From the NCBI GenBank assembly GCA_002362175.1, contig DETU01000109.1:975-44494 (forward strand): DNA of 43,520 nt, read 5' to 3'. Origin of the DNA: Ruminococcus sp. UBA3280. GTDB lineage: Bacteria; Bacillota; Clostridia; Oscillospirales; Ruminococcaceae. This document shows, in pieces, positions 16,154 through 24,647 of this stretch. Under the pieces are notes generated by a model. The model saw only the letters and a list, made by a program, of their open reading frames with translations, was not told the origin of the DNA and ran no database searches. A program made the position numbers and the translations under genes. Positions within the stretch are counted from its first letter, which is position 1. Each line of letters opens with the position of its first letter.

Positions 16154-17010
16154 TACATATCCTCCTGTTTCTGAGCCGTAACTGTTCTTATAATATTCTG
16201 GGTATCACGGCTGAATGTTATATTATAAAAATTATTTTTATGCAGGATTTTTCCTACGTCATCATGCTGTCCGTCACCAAATTCATAGGCAAGCCAACCG
16301 TTATTTTTAAGTGATTCTCTCCATAAGGAAGTTATCTCCCTGTAAAAATCAAGACCGTCATCACCGCCGAAAAGTGCAAGTTCAGGTTCAAATGTAACTT
16401 CTTTCTGCAAAGTGTCCATATCATATTGAGTGAGATAAGGCGGATTACAGACTATTATGTCAAGACCTGACAGACTTTCAACCGTTTCCTTTTTCAGTAC
16501 ATCAGCATTTATTATATGAATATCCGCTTTGTTAAGTTCAGCATTTTCCCCGATTATTTCAACCGCCTTTTCCGAAATCTCAACGGCATATACTTCTGAA
16601 TCGGGAATCTGTTTTTTAAGGGTAATCGCAATACAACCGCTTCCCGAACACAAGTCGGCTATTTTAGGCGATTTCAGATTATTTTTTCTGCATATTTCAA
16701 GAATATTTTCAATAATGGTTTCCGTATCGGGACGAGGTATCAGAACATTTTCATTTACTCTGAAAGTATATCCGTAAAATTCCCACTGTCCGAGAAGATA
16801 CTGCAAAGGATAACCCTCTGTTCGTCTTTTTACAAGATTGAAAATAATTTCTTTCTTATCGTCGGGAACAATTTCCGCAGGTCTGAAAAGTGGATTTTTG
16901 TCACCGAGAATGTCCTGAAAAATACAAAGTGTGTCGAAATATGACGAATCAATACCGTTTTTATCCATCAGCGAAACACATTCCCTGAAAAGCATCTCAC
17001 GGCTTACCAC
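16153..17010 (-). CDS. prmC: Release factor glutamine methyltransferase PrmC
   Basis: PrmC methylates the GGQ glutamine of peptide-chain release factors RF1 and RF2. The 285-residue protein has the substrate helix domain at the N-terminus, PLQYLLGQWEFYG (about 74-86), VLIPRPDTE, the SAM loop DLCSGSGCIAI (about 116-126) and the catalytic NPPYL (about 189-193). The start is a GTG overlapping the end of the DUF1385 gene, with GGAGG just before. prfA, the usual neighbour, is not in the window, although DUF1385-prfA-prmC clusters are common; here prfA is missing between them. Confidence 0.95.
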   Translation of the reverse strand: MVSREMLFRECVSLMDKNGIDSSYFDTLCIFQDILGDKNPLFRPAEIVPDDKKEIIFNLVKRRTEGYPLQYLLGQWEFYGYTFRVNENVLIPRPDTETIIENILEICRKNNLKSPKIADLCSGSGCIAITLKKQIPDSEVYAVEISEKAVEIIGENAELNKADIHIINADVLKKETVESLSGLDIIVCNPPYLTQYDMDTLQKEVTFEPELALFGGDDGLDFYREITSLWRESLKNNGWLAYEFGDGQHDDVGKILHKNNFYNITFSRDTQNIIRTVTAQKQEDM

Positions 17011-17933
17011 TTGTCCTCCTCCTTATCCGCAGGAATACACGGTTTCATAGCAGCTATGGCAATTTCAATCATACTGTCATCGGGTTCACGGGTTGTTATT
17101 CTCTGCATTGCAAGTCCGGGAGCGGAGAGTATTCTTGTAAAAAGATTATCGTGATTTCCCGCAAGTCTTATACATTCATACGATATTCCGACAATAAGCG
17201 GAAGAAGTACAAGTGACGCAACTATTCTCTGCCATGTCACCGTAAAAGGTACAAAGCACATAACGAATATTCCCACTATAAGAACAATGAATATAAAACT
17301 TGTTCCGCATCTTTTATGAAAACGTGACTGCTTTCGGACGTTCTCAACCGTCAGGGGAAGTTCAGCTTCATGACAGGCAATAGTCTTGTGTTCCGCACCG
17401 TGATACTCATATTGTCGACGTATGTCTTTCATAAGGCTCACCAAAGCCATATATGTCACGAAAATCGCTATTTTTACAATGCCCTCCAGTACGGAGCGGA
17501 CTATTCTGTGTTCTTCAATTCCCGAAATAAGACCTATAATTATTTTCGGCAGAAATATAAACAGTCCCAGTGCTAGAACTATACCAATCAACATACCTAT
17601 ATACATTACAATGTCGAATATTCCCGAATTTTCTTCTTCCGCCTTTTCTTCTTCGGTAAGCTGTTTTTCGGCGGACTTCATCATGTATTTATATCCCTTT
17701 GTCATAGATGTGACAAAGCTTACACACCCCCTGACAATCGGGGTTTTCTTGTACCATGGTGCATTTTTTCCGTTGTTTTCGTCCCATGTTTCAAGGTCTA
17801 TAGAGCCGTCGGGAAGTCTGCACGCCATTGCTCCCTTGTTTGGACCAAGCATCATTATTCCCTCAATGAGAGCCTGTCCGCCTATTTTTGATTTGAATTT
17901 TTCACAACACTGTGAATCGTTATTTTTTCCCAT
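17004..17933 (-). CDS. DUF1385 family membrane protein (YqhQ-like)
   Basis: A 309-residue integral membrane protein of the YqhQ/DUF1385 family, function unknown. Family marks are IGGQALIEGIMMLGPNKGAM at the start and YHGAEHKTIACHEAE (about residues 178-192), in which His and Glu residues could bind a metal. Four or more hydrophobic segments lie at about 108-135, 150-170, 212-235 and 238-258. It follows the histidine kinase by 10 bases with AGGAG at 7 bases, and precedes prmC with a short overlap. This family often lies beside prfA/prmC. Confidence 0.92.
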   Translation of the reverse strand: MGKNNDSQCCEKFKSKIGGQALIEGIMMLGPNKGAMACRLPDGSIDLETWDENNGKNAPWYKKTPIVRGCVSFVTSMTKGYKYMMKSAEKQLTEEEKAEEENSGIFDIVMYIGMLIGIVLALGLFIFLPKIIIGLISGIEEHRIVRSVLEGIVKIAIFVTYMALVSLMKDIRRQYEYHGAEHKTIACHEAELPLTVENVRKQSRFHKRCGTSFIFIVLIVGIFVMCFVPFTVTWQRIVASLVLLPLIVGISYECIRLAGNHDNLFTRILSAPGLAMQRITTREPDDSMIEIAIAAMKPCIPADKEEDKW

Positions 17934-17943
17934 CTAATTTCTC

Positions 17944-19347
17944 CTACTGTGTTTTGGCAGGAAGTGTAATTTTCACTGTTGTTCCCTTACCTTCTCCTGC
18001 ACTGGAAATTTCCATTGTTCCCTCATGCATGGCAATAATTTCGTCCGCAACCGCAAGACCTATGCCTGAGCCACGCCTTGTATGATTAGCCTTATAGAAT
18101 TTTGTCTTTACTTTTGAAAGGTCTGATTCCTTTATGCCACAGCCCGTATCAGAAACAGTGACTATAACGTTTCCGTCCGCTTTAGACGCATTTATAGTTA
18201 CTGTATCACCTGCTGACGAATATTTTACCGCATTGTCAATTACATTTATAAAAACCTGTCTTATACGGTTCTTGTCACCGAAAACAAACGGCAACATTTC
18301 GGGGTCGTTGTATATTATTTTTATATCCTCACGCCGTGCCTTGTCGCTGTAGATAAGAACTGCGTCACCGAGTTCTGCGAGTATATCCATATTAGCCGCC
18401 TGAAGCGTAAAGTGACCACTCTGCATACGTGAAAAATCAAGCAGTTCCTCAACCATCTGTGAAAGCCGTTCTGTTTCGTTTACTATAACGCCCACGCCTT
18501 TTCTGACAGTATCGGGATTTGATTCACTGTCAATCATAAGAGTTTCAGCCCAGCCTTTTATAGCGGTAAGAGGTGTTCTCAGTTCGTGTGAAACAGAAGA
18601 AATAAACTCGTTCTTTATCGCTTCGGCATTGGAAAGTTCGTCTGCCATGTGATTTATCGCCATGCACAAATCACCTATTTCGTCGTTGCTGTTGTTGCTG
18701 ATACGCACGGAAAAATCACCTATTGCAAACTTTCTTGCTATACCGCTTATCTGACGTATCGGCTTTACAATAGAACCCGCAAAATAAAGACCTGTAATCA
18801 CAATTATCAGTATAATTGCAAAACATACTACCGTTACGACAATGGCACTTGATTTTATCGTGTTGTCAATTTCGGTAAGCGACGTAACCATACGCACAGA
18901 ACTGTATTCACTGTTGAATGAAGAAACAGGAACAGAAACGGCAAGAATTTTTTCACCGCCGGGAAGTTTTCCGACATATGAACCTTCACCCGAATCCATA
19001 GCTTCCTCATAGTCGGGCATGAGTGTGTTTTCGTCAGGAGAAAACCCCGAAGAAGTAAGCACCACCCTGCCTTTTGAGTTTATCGCCATGAGTTCTATCT
19101 TGTCCTTTTCGTTGAACGTTTCAAGCATATTCCGCATTTCCGCCGAAAAATTTGCCGCACTGTCCTGTGAGTGAATACTCAGAACGCTTGTTACAGCATT
19201 TATTTTTGAAACAAGGTACTGTTTCGCTGAACTGTAAAAATAACTCTGTATAGCGTAAATGAATATCAGGTCAAATACAACCATGACAAGTATCACAACA
19301 CCAAGGTTATTGAGAATCCAGCGTCTTGTTATACTTTTTTTAGCCAT
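17944..19347 (-). CDS. Sensor histidine kinase (HAMP-HisKA-HATPase)
   Basis: A 467-residue membrane kinase. Transmembrane segments at about 15-37 and 167-192 enclose an extracytoplasmic sensor domain of about 130 residues with no recognised ligand motif. HAMP follows (about 190-245), then HisKA with the phosphorylated His254 in SSVSHELRTPL, and a HATPase_c domain with the N-box (FINVIDNAVKYS), DTGCGI and GSGIGLAV. There is no PAS domain, which separates it from WalK and most PhoR proteins. Its start overlaps the response regulator stop, so the two form a two-component pair. The signal is unknown; a secreted lipoprotein is encoded just upstream of the pair. Confidence 0.95.
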   Translation of the reverse strand: MAKKSITRRWILNNLGVVILVMVVFDLIFIYAIQSYFYSSAKQYLVSKINAVTSVLSIHSQDSAANFSAEMRNMLETFNEKDKIELMAINSKGRVVLTSSGFSPDENTLMPDYEEAMDSGEGSYVGKLPGGEKILAVSVPVSSFNSEYSSVRMVTSLTEIDNTIKSSAIVVTVVCFAIILIIVITGLYFAGSIVKPIRQISGIARKFAIGDFSVRISNNSNDEIGDLCMAINHMADELSNAEAIKNEFISSVSHELRTPLTAIKGWAETLMIDSESNPDTVRKGVGVIVNETERLSQMVEELLDFSRMQSGHFTLQAANMDILAELGDAVLIYSDKARREDIKIIYNDPEMLPFVFGDKNRIRQVFINVIDNAVKYSSAGDTVTINASKADGNVIVTVSDTGCGIKESDLSKVKTKFYKANHTRRGSGIGLAVADEIIAMHEGTMEISSAGEGKGTTVKITLPAKTQ

Positions 19348-20048
19348 TACTGAGTATCATTCCATTTGTAGCCGTAACCCCATATAGTAATAATATACTT
19401 CGGGCTTGACGGTTCTTCCTCTATCTTCATACGGATTCTCCTTATATTTACGTCAACAATCTTGTCGTCGCCGTAATAGCTTTCACCCCATATGTGATTG
19501 AGAATACTTGCACGGTCAAGAGCGGTATTCTTATTGTTCATAAAAAATTCAAGTATCTGATACTCAACCTGTGTCAGTTCAATCGGAACACCGTTTTTTG
19601 TCACGGTACGGCTTTTGAGATTCAGAACAAAAGGTCCTGACTCAATAAGCGACTGTTTTTCATTTTTTATGAAACTCATACATACACGCCTGTAAATAGC
19701 GTCAACCCTTGCCGTAAGTTCAGACGGTGAAAAAGGTTTTGTTATATAGTCGTCTGCACCAATCATCAGACCGCTTACCTTGTCCATTTCCTGAGTACGT
19801 GCGGTAAGCATTATAATGCCTATGGTAGAACTTTTTTCACGTATTTTCTTGCATACCGTAAAACCGTCAATACCGGGCATCATTATATCAAGAAGAACGA
19901 TGTCAAAATTTCCGTGTTCTGTCTCAAACGTCCTCAGAGCAGCTTCACCGCAGTCAACGTCAACAACGTCATAACCTGCACGCTTTAAATTTATAACAAC
20001 AAATTCACGTATAGTTGCCTCGTCCTCACAAATAAGAATACGTTTCAA
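19347..20048 (-). CDS. OmpR/PhoB-family response regulator
   Basis: A 233-residue regulator with a receiver domain (1-120; phospho-acceptor Asp54 in VLLDIMMPG, Lys in ITKPFSP) and a winged-helix DNA-binding domain (about 135-230; LTQVEYQILEFFM, then NIRRIRMKIE and GYGYKW). The start is TTG with AAGGAG 9 bases upstream. It overlaps its kinase gene by one base. The target promoters are unknown. Confidence 0.95.
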   Translation of the reverse strand: MKRILICEDEATIREFVVINLKRAGYDVVDVDCGEAALRTFETEHGNFDIVLLDIMMPGIDGFTVCKKIREKSSTIGIIMLTARTQEMDKVSGLMIGADDYITKPFSPSELTARVDAIYRRVCMSFIKNEKQSLIESGPFVLNLKSRTVTKNGVPIELTQVEYQILEFFMNNKNTALDRASILNHIWGESYYGDDKIVDVNIRRIRMKIEEEPSSPKYIITIWGYGYKWNDTQ

Positions 20049-20077
20049 TTTTTTCAGCTCCTTTTTACAAATTATAC

Positions 20078-21397
20078 CTATTCCCTGAACTTAAAACCAA
20101 TCGCTACATCACCTGCCGAAACTGAAAGACCGTCATCATCTTCATAATCCGAAACAGGTATATATGCAAGATATGCCGACTCACCCTTAGTCCGCATAAG
20201 CATATAGCCGTTTGAAATCCTGTCCTCTTTCGACGGAGTATCCTCCGCAAAATAAATACGCAGAAGTTCACGTCCGACAGCTTCGTTTTCATAAGCACAG
20301 AAAACTATTTCGTCGTTCACATAATCATGTCTGACTGTAACTTTATTTCCCCATTTTTCAGGAAATACAAAAATATATCCGTCGTTTATACTGTAATATG
20401 ATGAATACTTCTTTTCCATTCTGTCATCTTCATTTACAAAATACCAGTTTGTGATTTTCATCTGTTCACTTTCAGACACATCTTCATAACCCGGAGAAAT
20501 GGACTGGACAGGTATTTCAAGAATACCGTCCCCGTCTATATCAAAAGACGTACAGCCGGCAGGTCTTACTGTGAATATTGATTCTTCCGATGTGGAAAAA
20601 ACTTTTTTCAAACCCGTATCGTCCATATAAATTATATCTGTCTGAACAAGACCGTTTCCAAGAACTGCATCTATATAAAGACCTGTTCTTCTACCATCAA
20701 TACTACCATAGTTCAGACTGTCAAATTCGGTAAAGCTACCGCTGAGTTTACGGCTGTATTTATAGTATATTCCGTCACTGTTAAGCTTATATGCCTCGGC
20801 AACGGCAAGTGAACCCGACGAAGACCCCGACAACAAAAGAAATTCATTCTCGTTGTCTTGGTCAAGGTCTGTAACGTCTATAAAAGAATACGACTCGGAA
20901 AAAGTTTCCTCAATACTGCCGTCAACATAGCTGTATATTGACACATTCTTCTCGGAACGATTTATAAGACTGCTACCTATAATAAGGTTCATACGGTCAT
21001 TTGAGCCTAATTTGGAAATCATTACCTTCTCAATTTCCGCTCCCTTTGCAGGAGTATCACAGACAGAACGCCATTTGCCGTCAGAACGGTCAAGAATATT
21101 TATACGCAGGGTATTTTCCTCAACGGCAATGCTTGTCTTTTCATAGAAAACAACAGCTTCATTTCCACCGTCCCCGTCAATATCCTCAATTATGAAAGCC
21201 GAGAGATATTTTCCTGATTTCGGATATTTAAGACTTATAGACATACCGACCGTATCTGTCAATGCACTGTAAATCTGTTCCTGTTCAACACTTAGTTTCG
21301 GCGGTCTCATGAGGTTGTCAATGCTTGAACTGAACACACAACCGGTAAGAAAGAATACAGCCGTAAAAATTACCGTAAATAATTTTATGATTTTCAT
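20078..21397 (-). CDS. Secreted lipoprotein with FG-GAP-like calcium loops
   Basis: A 439-residue protein with a lipoprotein signal (lipobox LTGC, Cys20). Three loops have the DxDxDG pattern of calcium-binding FG-GAP/VCBS propeller blades: EDIDGDGGNEAVVFYE, TDLDQDNENEFLLL and FDIDGDGILEIPV. This suggests a beta-propeller domain outside the cell. No enzyme motif is seen. It lies between gltA and the two-component pair, about 20 and 30 bases from each, so it is probably in the same operon and could supply an extracytoplasmic signal to the kinase. I see no clear SD before the ATG. The assignment to a named family is uncertain. Confidence 0.82.
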   Translation of the reverse strand: MKIIKLFTVIFTAVFFLTGCVFSSSIDNLMRPPKLSVEQEQIYSALTDTVGMSISLKYPKSGKYLSAFIIEDIDGDGGNEAVVFYEKTSIAVEENTLRINILDRSDGKWRSVCDTPAKGAEIEKVMISKLGSNDRMNLIIGSSLINRSEKNVSIYSYVDGSIEETFSESYSFIDVTDLDQDNENEFLLLSGSSSGSLAVAEAYKLNSDGIYYKYSRKLSGSFTEFDSLNYGSIDGRRTGLYIDAVLGNGLVQTDIIYMDDTGLKKVFSTSEESIFTVRPAGCTSFDIDGDGILEIPVQSISPGYEDVSESEQMKITNWYFVNEDDRMEKKYSSYYSINDGYIFVFPEKWGNKVTVRHDYVNDEIVFCAYENEAVGRELLRIYFAEDTPSKEDRISNGYMLMRTKGESAYLAYIPVSDYEDDDGLSVSAGDVAIGFKFRE

Positions 21398-21417
21398 TTA
21401 TTCACTAAACTGAATCT

Positions 21418-22776
21418 TTATTTTCTTTCAGTTATTTTAATATATTCTTTTTCCTTTGCAACTGCCTTGTATGCAGGACGGATAATTCTGTTTCCCGTAA
21501 GGATTTCTTCCATACGGTGAGCAGCCCAGCCAGCCATACGTGCAACGGCAAAAAGAGGTGTGAAAAGTTCGTCGGGAATACCGAGCATTCTGTATACAAG
21601 TCCGGAATACATATCGACATTTGCACACATAGCTTTTGTACTTCCTTTGATTTCAGTGAAGATTTCAGGAGTAAGACGTTCAACGGTTTCAAGCAGACGG
21701 AACTCCGCTTCAATCTCCCTTCCCTTTGCAAGTTCAAAAGCTTTTTTCTTGAGAATTACTGCACGGGGGTCTGAAATAGTATAGACAGCGTGACCCATAC
21801 CGTAAATAAGACCTGAACCGTCGTTAGCTTCCTTGCGGATAACCTTACGCATATAATCCGCAACTTCTCCCTCGTCGTTCCAGTTTTTAATATTTGCTTT
21901 GAAGTTGTCAAGCATATTTATAACCTGTAAATTAGCACCACCATGACGTGGACCTTTAAGAGAACATATAGCGGAAGCATATGCTGAATAAGGGTCTGTT
22001 CCCGAAGAAGTAAGCACACGGCAGGTGAAAGTTGAATTGTTACCGCCACCGTGTTCAGCCTGAAGCATAAGCAGACGGTCAAGCATCTGTGCTTCATCAT
22101 TGGTATACTGTCTGTCGGGACGGAGAAGTGAAAGAATACACTGTGCGGTATTTTCCTCATAATTAATCGGGTGCATAATCATACTCTGATTATCAAACAC
22201 ACGTCTTTTAACCTGATAAGCTGCGGTCATTATAACGGGAAGCTTTGCAATAAGGCTTACCGCTGTACGCATTTCGTTTTCAAGACCCTTGTTTTCACAG
22301 TCGTCGTCATATGAATAAAGTGCAAGTACGGAACGTGAAAGCTTGTTCATGATATTCTTTGAAGGTGCTTTCAGAATCATATCCTCAACAAAACCGCTCG
22401 GAAGGTCACGTTTGAGAGAAATATATGAATTAAACTGTGAAAGTTCCTTTTCTGTAGGAAGATGACCGAAAAGCAGAAGAAAAACGGTTTCCTCATAGCC
22501 GAAACGGTTTTCTTCCTCCACATTTTCAACAATATCCTTTATATTATATCCACGATAGATAAGCTGTCCGGGAATAGCTTCCATTTCCCCCTCATTAAGT
22601 ACATATCCGTGAACATTACATATATTTGTTATACCTGCAACAACACCCGTTCCGTCGCTGTTTCGCAGACCTCTTTTAACATGATATTTATCGTAAAGAT
22701 TGGGTTCAATTTTGGAATTTTCATGAAGCTGACTGCATAAATTTGTAATATTGGAACCTGAAATCAAAGATGGCAT
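21418..22776 (-). CDS. gltA: Citrate synthase
   Basis: Condenses acetyl-CoA with oxaloacetate to citrate, probably for glutamate synthesis in an anaerobe. The 452-residue protein has the catalytic residues: His in QAEHGGGNNSTF, His in YGMGHAVYTISDPRA and Asp in NVDMYSGLVYRMLG, plus GPRHGGAN. The length is a little greater than the usual 370-430, with a longer N-terminus. A perfect consensus promoter lies 34 bases upstream and the SD is AAGGAG. It is the first gene of the run that continues with a lipoprotein and a two-component system. It could also be a 2-methylcitrate synthase paralogue, but no prp genes are nearby. Confidence 0.94.
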   Translation of the reverse strand: MPSLISGSNITNLCSQLHENSKIEPNLYDKYHVKRGLRNSDGTGVVAGITNICNVHGYVLNEGEMEAIPGQLIYRGYNIKDIVENVEEENRFGYEETVFLLLFGHLPTEKELSQFNSYISLKRDLPSGFVEDMILKAPSKNIMNKLSRSVLALYSYDDDCENKGLENEMRTAVSLIAKLPVIMTAAYQVKRRVFDNQSMIMHPINYEENTAQCILSLLRPDRQYTNDEAQMLDRLLMLQAEHGGGNNSTFTCRVLTSSGTDPYSAYASAICSLKGPRHGGANLQVINMLDNFKANIKNWNDEGEVADYMRKVIRKEANDGSGLIYGMGHAVYTISDPRAVILKKKAFELAKGREIEAEFRLLETVERLTPEIFTEIKGSTKAMCANVDMYSGLVYRMLGIPDELFTPLFAVARMAGWAAHRMEEILTGNRIIRPAYKAVAKEKEYIKITERK

Positions 22777-22809
22777 AATAACAACACTCCTTAAATATAT
22801 TCATAATTA

Positions 22810-22838
22810 ATTATACACCAAATCGGACATTATGTCAA
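22810..22838 (-). promoter_or_regulatory. Perfect consensus promoter of gltA
   Basis: Minus strand: TTGACA (22838-22833), a 17-base spacer and TATAAT (22815-22810). All 12 positions match the sigma-A consensus. The leader is about 25-30 bases. Confidence 0.93.
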
Positions 22839-22859
22839 ATACTTTAGTGTGAGGTATAT

Positions 22860-23867
22860 GTGAAAATGAAAAGATATTTTTCCGCACTGCTTTTTATGGC
22901 AGTTTCAATTGTTTTTATTCCTGCCGTGCCTGTATTTTTCTCCAAAGGTGCGGAAACAGTTCCCGAAAATGTTTCCGAAAGTAAACAGCATGACAGTAAA
23001 ATTATGTCGTCATACGTCGGAGAACCTTACAAGGTTCTTGATGTTTCGACGGGCGAGATAATTGAAGTTGACGAAAAAGATTATGTAATTGGTGCTGTAT
23101 GTGCGGAAATGCCTGCTACTTTTGAGAACGACGCACTTAAAGCTCAGGCGGTTGCCGCACATACATATGCGGAACGTCAGCGTATACGTGAACGTTCAGA
23201 CCCTACTCCCGAACTCTGCGGAGCGGATTTCTCAAACGACACTTCAAAGTATCAGGGTTATTTCACAAAAAATCAGGCTATGCAGTATTACGGGGATAAT
23301 TTTGATGTATATTACGATAAAGTAGCCGACGCTGTAAATGATGTTCTGCCGTATATCATTACTTACGGGGACGAGCCGATTATTTCGGCATTCCATTCAA
23401 TGTCGTCGGGAAAGACGGAAAGTGCCGAAAATGCATGGGGGACTACTGTTGACTATCTTGTACCCGTTGACAGCAGTTATGACACTTCTGCACCGAAATA
23501 TCTCGAAGAAGTACGATATGAAAAAGAAGAACTCCGTCAGATACTCGCAGAAAAGTTTTCGGGAATAGCATTGTCGGAAGATTTTACTTCATGGATTAAA
23601 ATAAATACCGTATCCGATTCAGGCACCGTCCTTTCGGCTATGGCAGGGGATTTTAAAGTAAGCGGAAATGATATAAGAGAAGCTCTCGGACTGCGTTCAG
23701 CGTGTTTTGAAATAAATTACGACGGAGAAACAGCCGTTATAACAACAAGAGGTTTCGGGCATGGCGTGGGCATGAGTCAGTACGGTGCTAACTCAATGGC
23801 AGCCGACGGAAAAACATGGCGTGAAATTCTTGAACATTATTATCCGAAATGTCAGATAGAAAAATAA
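22860..23867 (+). CDS. spoIID: SpoIID/LytB-domain protein (lytic transglycosylase)
   Basis: SpoIID cuts stripped glycan strands during engulfment. This 335-residue protein has an N-terminal membrane or signal segment (about 7-28) and a SpoIID domain with the catalytic Glu83 in AVCAEMPATF, ALKAQAVAAHTYA, ISAFHSMSSGKTESA and a C-terminal GFGHGVGMSQYGAN. The residues thought to act in catalysis are present. The start is ambiguous: GTG at 22860 lies 4 bases after GAGGT, ATG at 22866 lies 10 bases after. The same domain also occurs in LytB amidase enhancers, so a role outside sporulation is possible. spoIVB in the same window supports the sporulation reading. Confidence 0.9.
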   Translation: MKMKRYFSALLFMAVSIVFIPAVPVFFSKGAETVPENVSESKQHDSKIMSSYVGEPYKVLDVSTGEIIEVDEKDYVIGAVCAEMPATFENDALKAQAVAAHTYAERQRIRERSDPTPELCGADFSNDTSKYQGYFTKNQAMQYYGDNFDVYYDKVADAVNDVLPYIITYGDEPIISAFHSMSSGKTESAENAWGTTVDYLVPVDSSYDTSAPKYLEEVRYEKEELRQILAEKFSGIALSEDFTSWIKINTVSDSGTVLSAMAGDFKVSGNDIREALGLRSACFEINYDGETAVITTRGFGHGVGMSQYGANSMAADGKTWREILEHYYPKCQIEK

Positions 23868-23954
23868 AAAAACGGTGCATAATATTATTCATATCCGACA
23901 ATAATATGATTACAGATAACCGTCTAATCAGTATTATTGAAAGGAGAGAATAAA

Positions 23955-24185
23955 ATGGTTGAGGTATATTTTTCTGAAAACTGCATATGGTGCAGACGAA
24001 TGAAACGCTATCTTGACGAAAAGGGTGTACACTTCCGTACAATCAACGCACGTGAGCCGTTCAATTCACGCCGTGTTGTGAATATGACCGGACAGTGTTC
24101 GCTTCCCGTTACAGTAATCGGAAAAACTACTGTAATAGGATTTGACAAAAATGCCGTTGATATGGCATTACAGAATATGCAGTAA
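23955..24185 (+). CDS. Glutaredoxin-like / NrdH-type mini-redoxin
   Basis: A 76-residue thioredoxin-fold protein. I set the start at the ATG at 23955, with AAGGAG at 23941-23946. The active site is CIWC (Cys10, Cys13), unlike the usual CPYC of glutaredoxins and CVQC of NrdH. The motif SLPVTVIG gives the cis-Pro loop and FDKNAVDMAL the last helix. It likely reduces disulfides on a cytoplasmic partner, with electrons from thioredoxin reductase or a thiol. It lies 87 bases behind spoIID and ends at a strong hairpin. No ribonucleotide reductase gene is close by. Confidence 0.88.
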   Translation: MVEVYFSENCIWCRRMKRYLDEKGVHFRTINAREPFNSRRVVNMTGQCSLPVTVIGKTTVIGFDKNAVDMALQNMQ

Positions 24186-24186
24186 A

Positions 24187-24211
24187 AAAGGGGAACATTT
24201 CGTTCCCCTTT
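24187..24211. terminator. Bidirectional intrinsic terminator
   Basis: AAAGGGGAAC (24187-24196) and GTTCCCCTTT (24202-24211) around an ATTTC loop, with an A-run before. It separates the convergent glutaredoxin gene (+) and the long minus-strand run. Confidence 0.88.
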
Positions 24212-24233
24212 AAGATTTTACCGAAAAAACAAT

Positions 24234-24641
24234 TCAGTCCCAGTAAAGATATATACAGTTCATTTCTTTGAGATTTACTTCACGCTGTGTACGTTTTTCA
24301 AGCAGATACACATTATAGTTCTCAAGATATATTTCGTCCGCAGAAGTAATAATTTCAGGTTCAGAAGAAAAAACGGAAAACTTCTCGGATATATCGGGAA
24401 TATCCCCTGTTATACATATCATGTCGGCATAAAAATACCTAATATCATAGTACATAAGAACATATACAGATATATTATCCGTTTCTATTTCTGAAAACAT
24501 TTTCATAAGTTCCGATAATTCTTCAAGGTCGTCAACGGAAAAATCACAGTTTTCACATAAAATATAATCTTTATAATTTATAAGAACGTTAATTCCGTTT
24601 TTAAGATGTTTTTCAGCAAAATATTTCTGATACTGATTCAT
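24234..24641 (-). CDS. Small acidic protein of unknown function
   Basis: A 135-residue protein not matched to any family I know. It is acidic and rich in Tyr and Ile, with no signal peptide, membrane span or known catalytic motif. Two cysteines lie in ILCENCDF (about 28-31). It starts 6 bases after the cohesin-like lipoprotein stop, with no strong SD, so translation is probably coupled to it. It is the last gene of the long run, before the bidirectional terminator. The shape suggests a cytoplasmic alpha/beta domain, but a function cannot be assigned. Confidence 0.75.
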   Translation of the reverse strand: MNQYQKYFAEKHLKNGINVLINYKDYILCENCDFSVDDLEELSELMKMFSEIETDNISVYVLMYYDIRYFYADMICITGDIPDISEKFSVFSSEPEIITSADEIYLENYNVYLLEKRTQREVNLKEMNCIYLYWD

Positions 24642-24647
24642 GGAACT

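Noticed and set aside
22777..22859. Sporulation sigma-E promoter for spoIID
   Set aside because: Only loose AT-rich matches to the -35 and -10 are present, and spacing does not fit; not reported as a feature.
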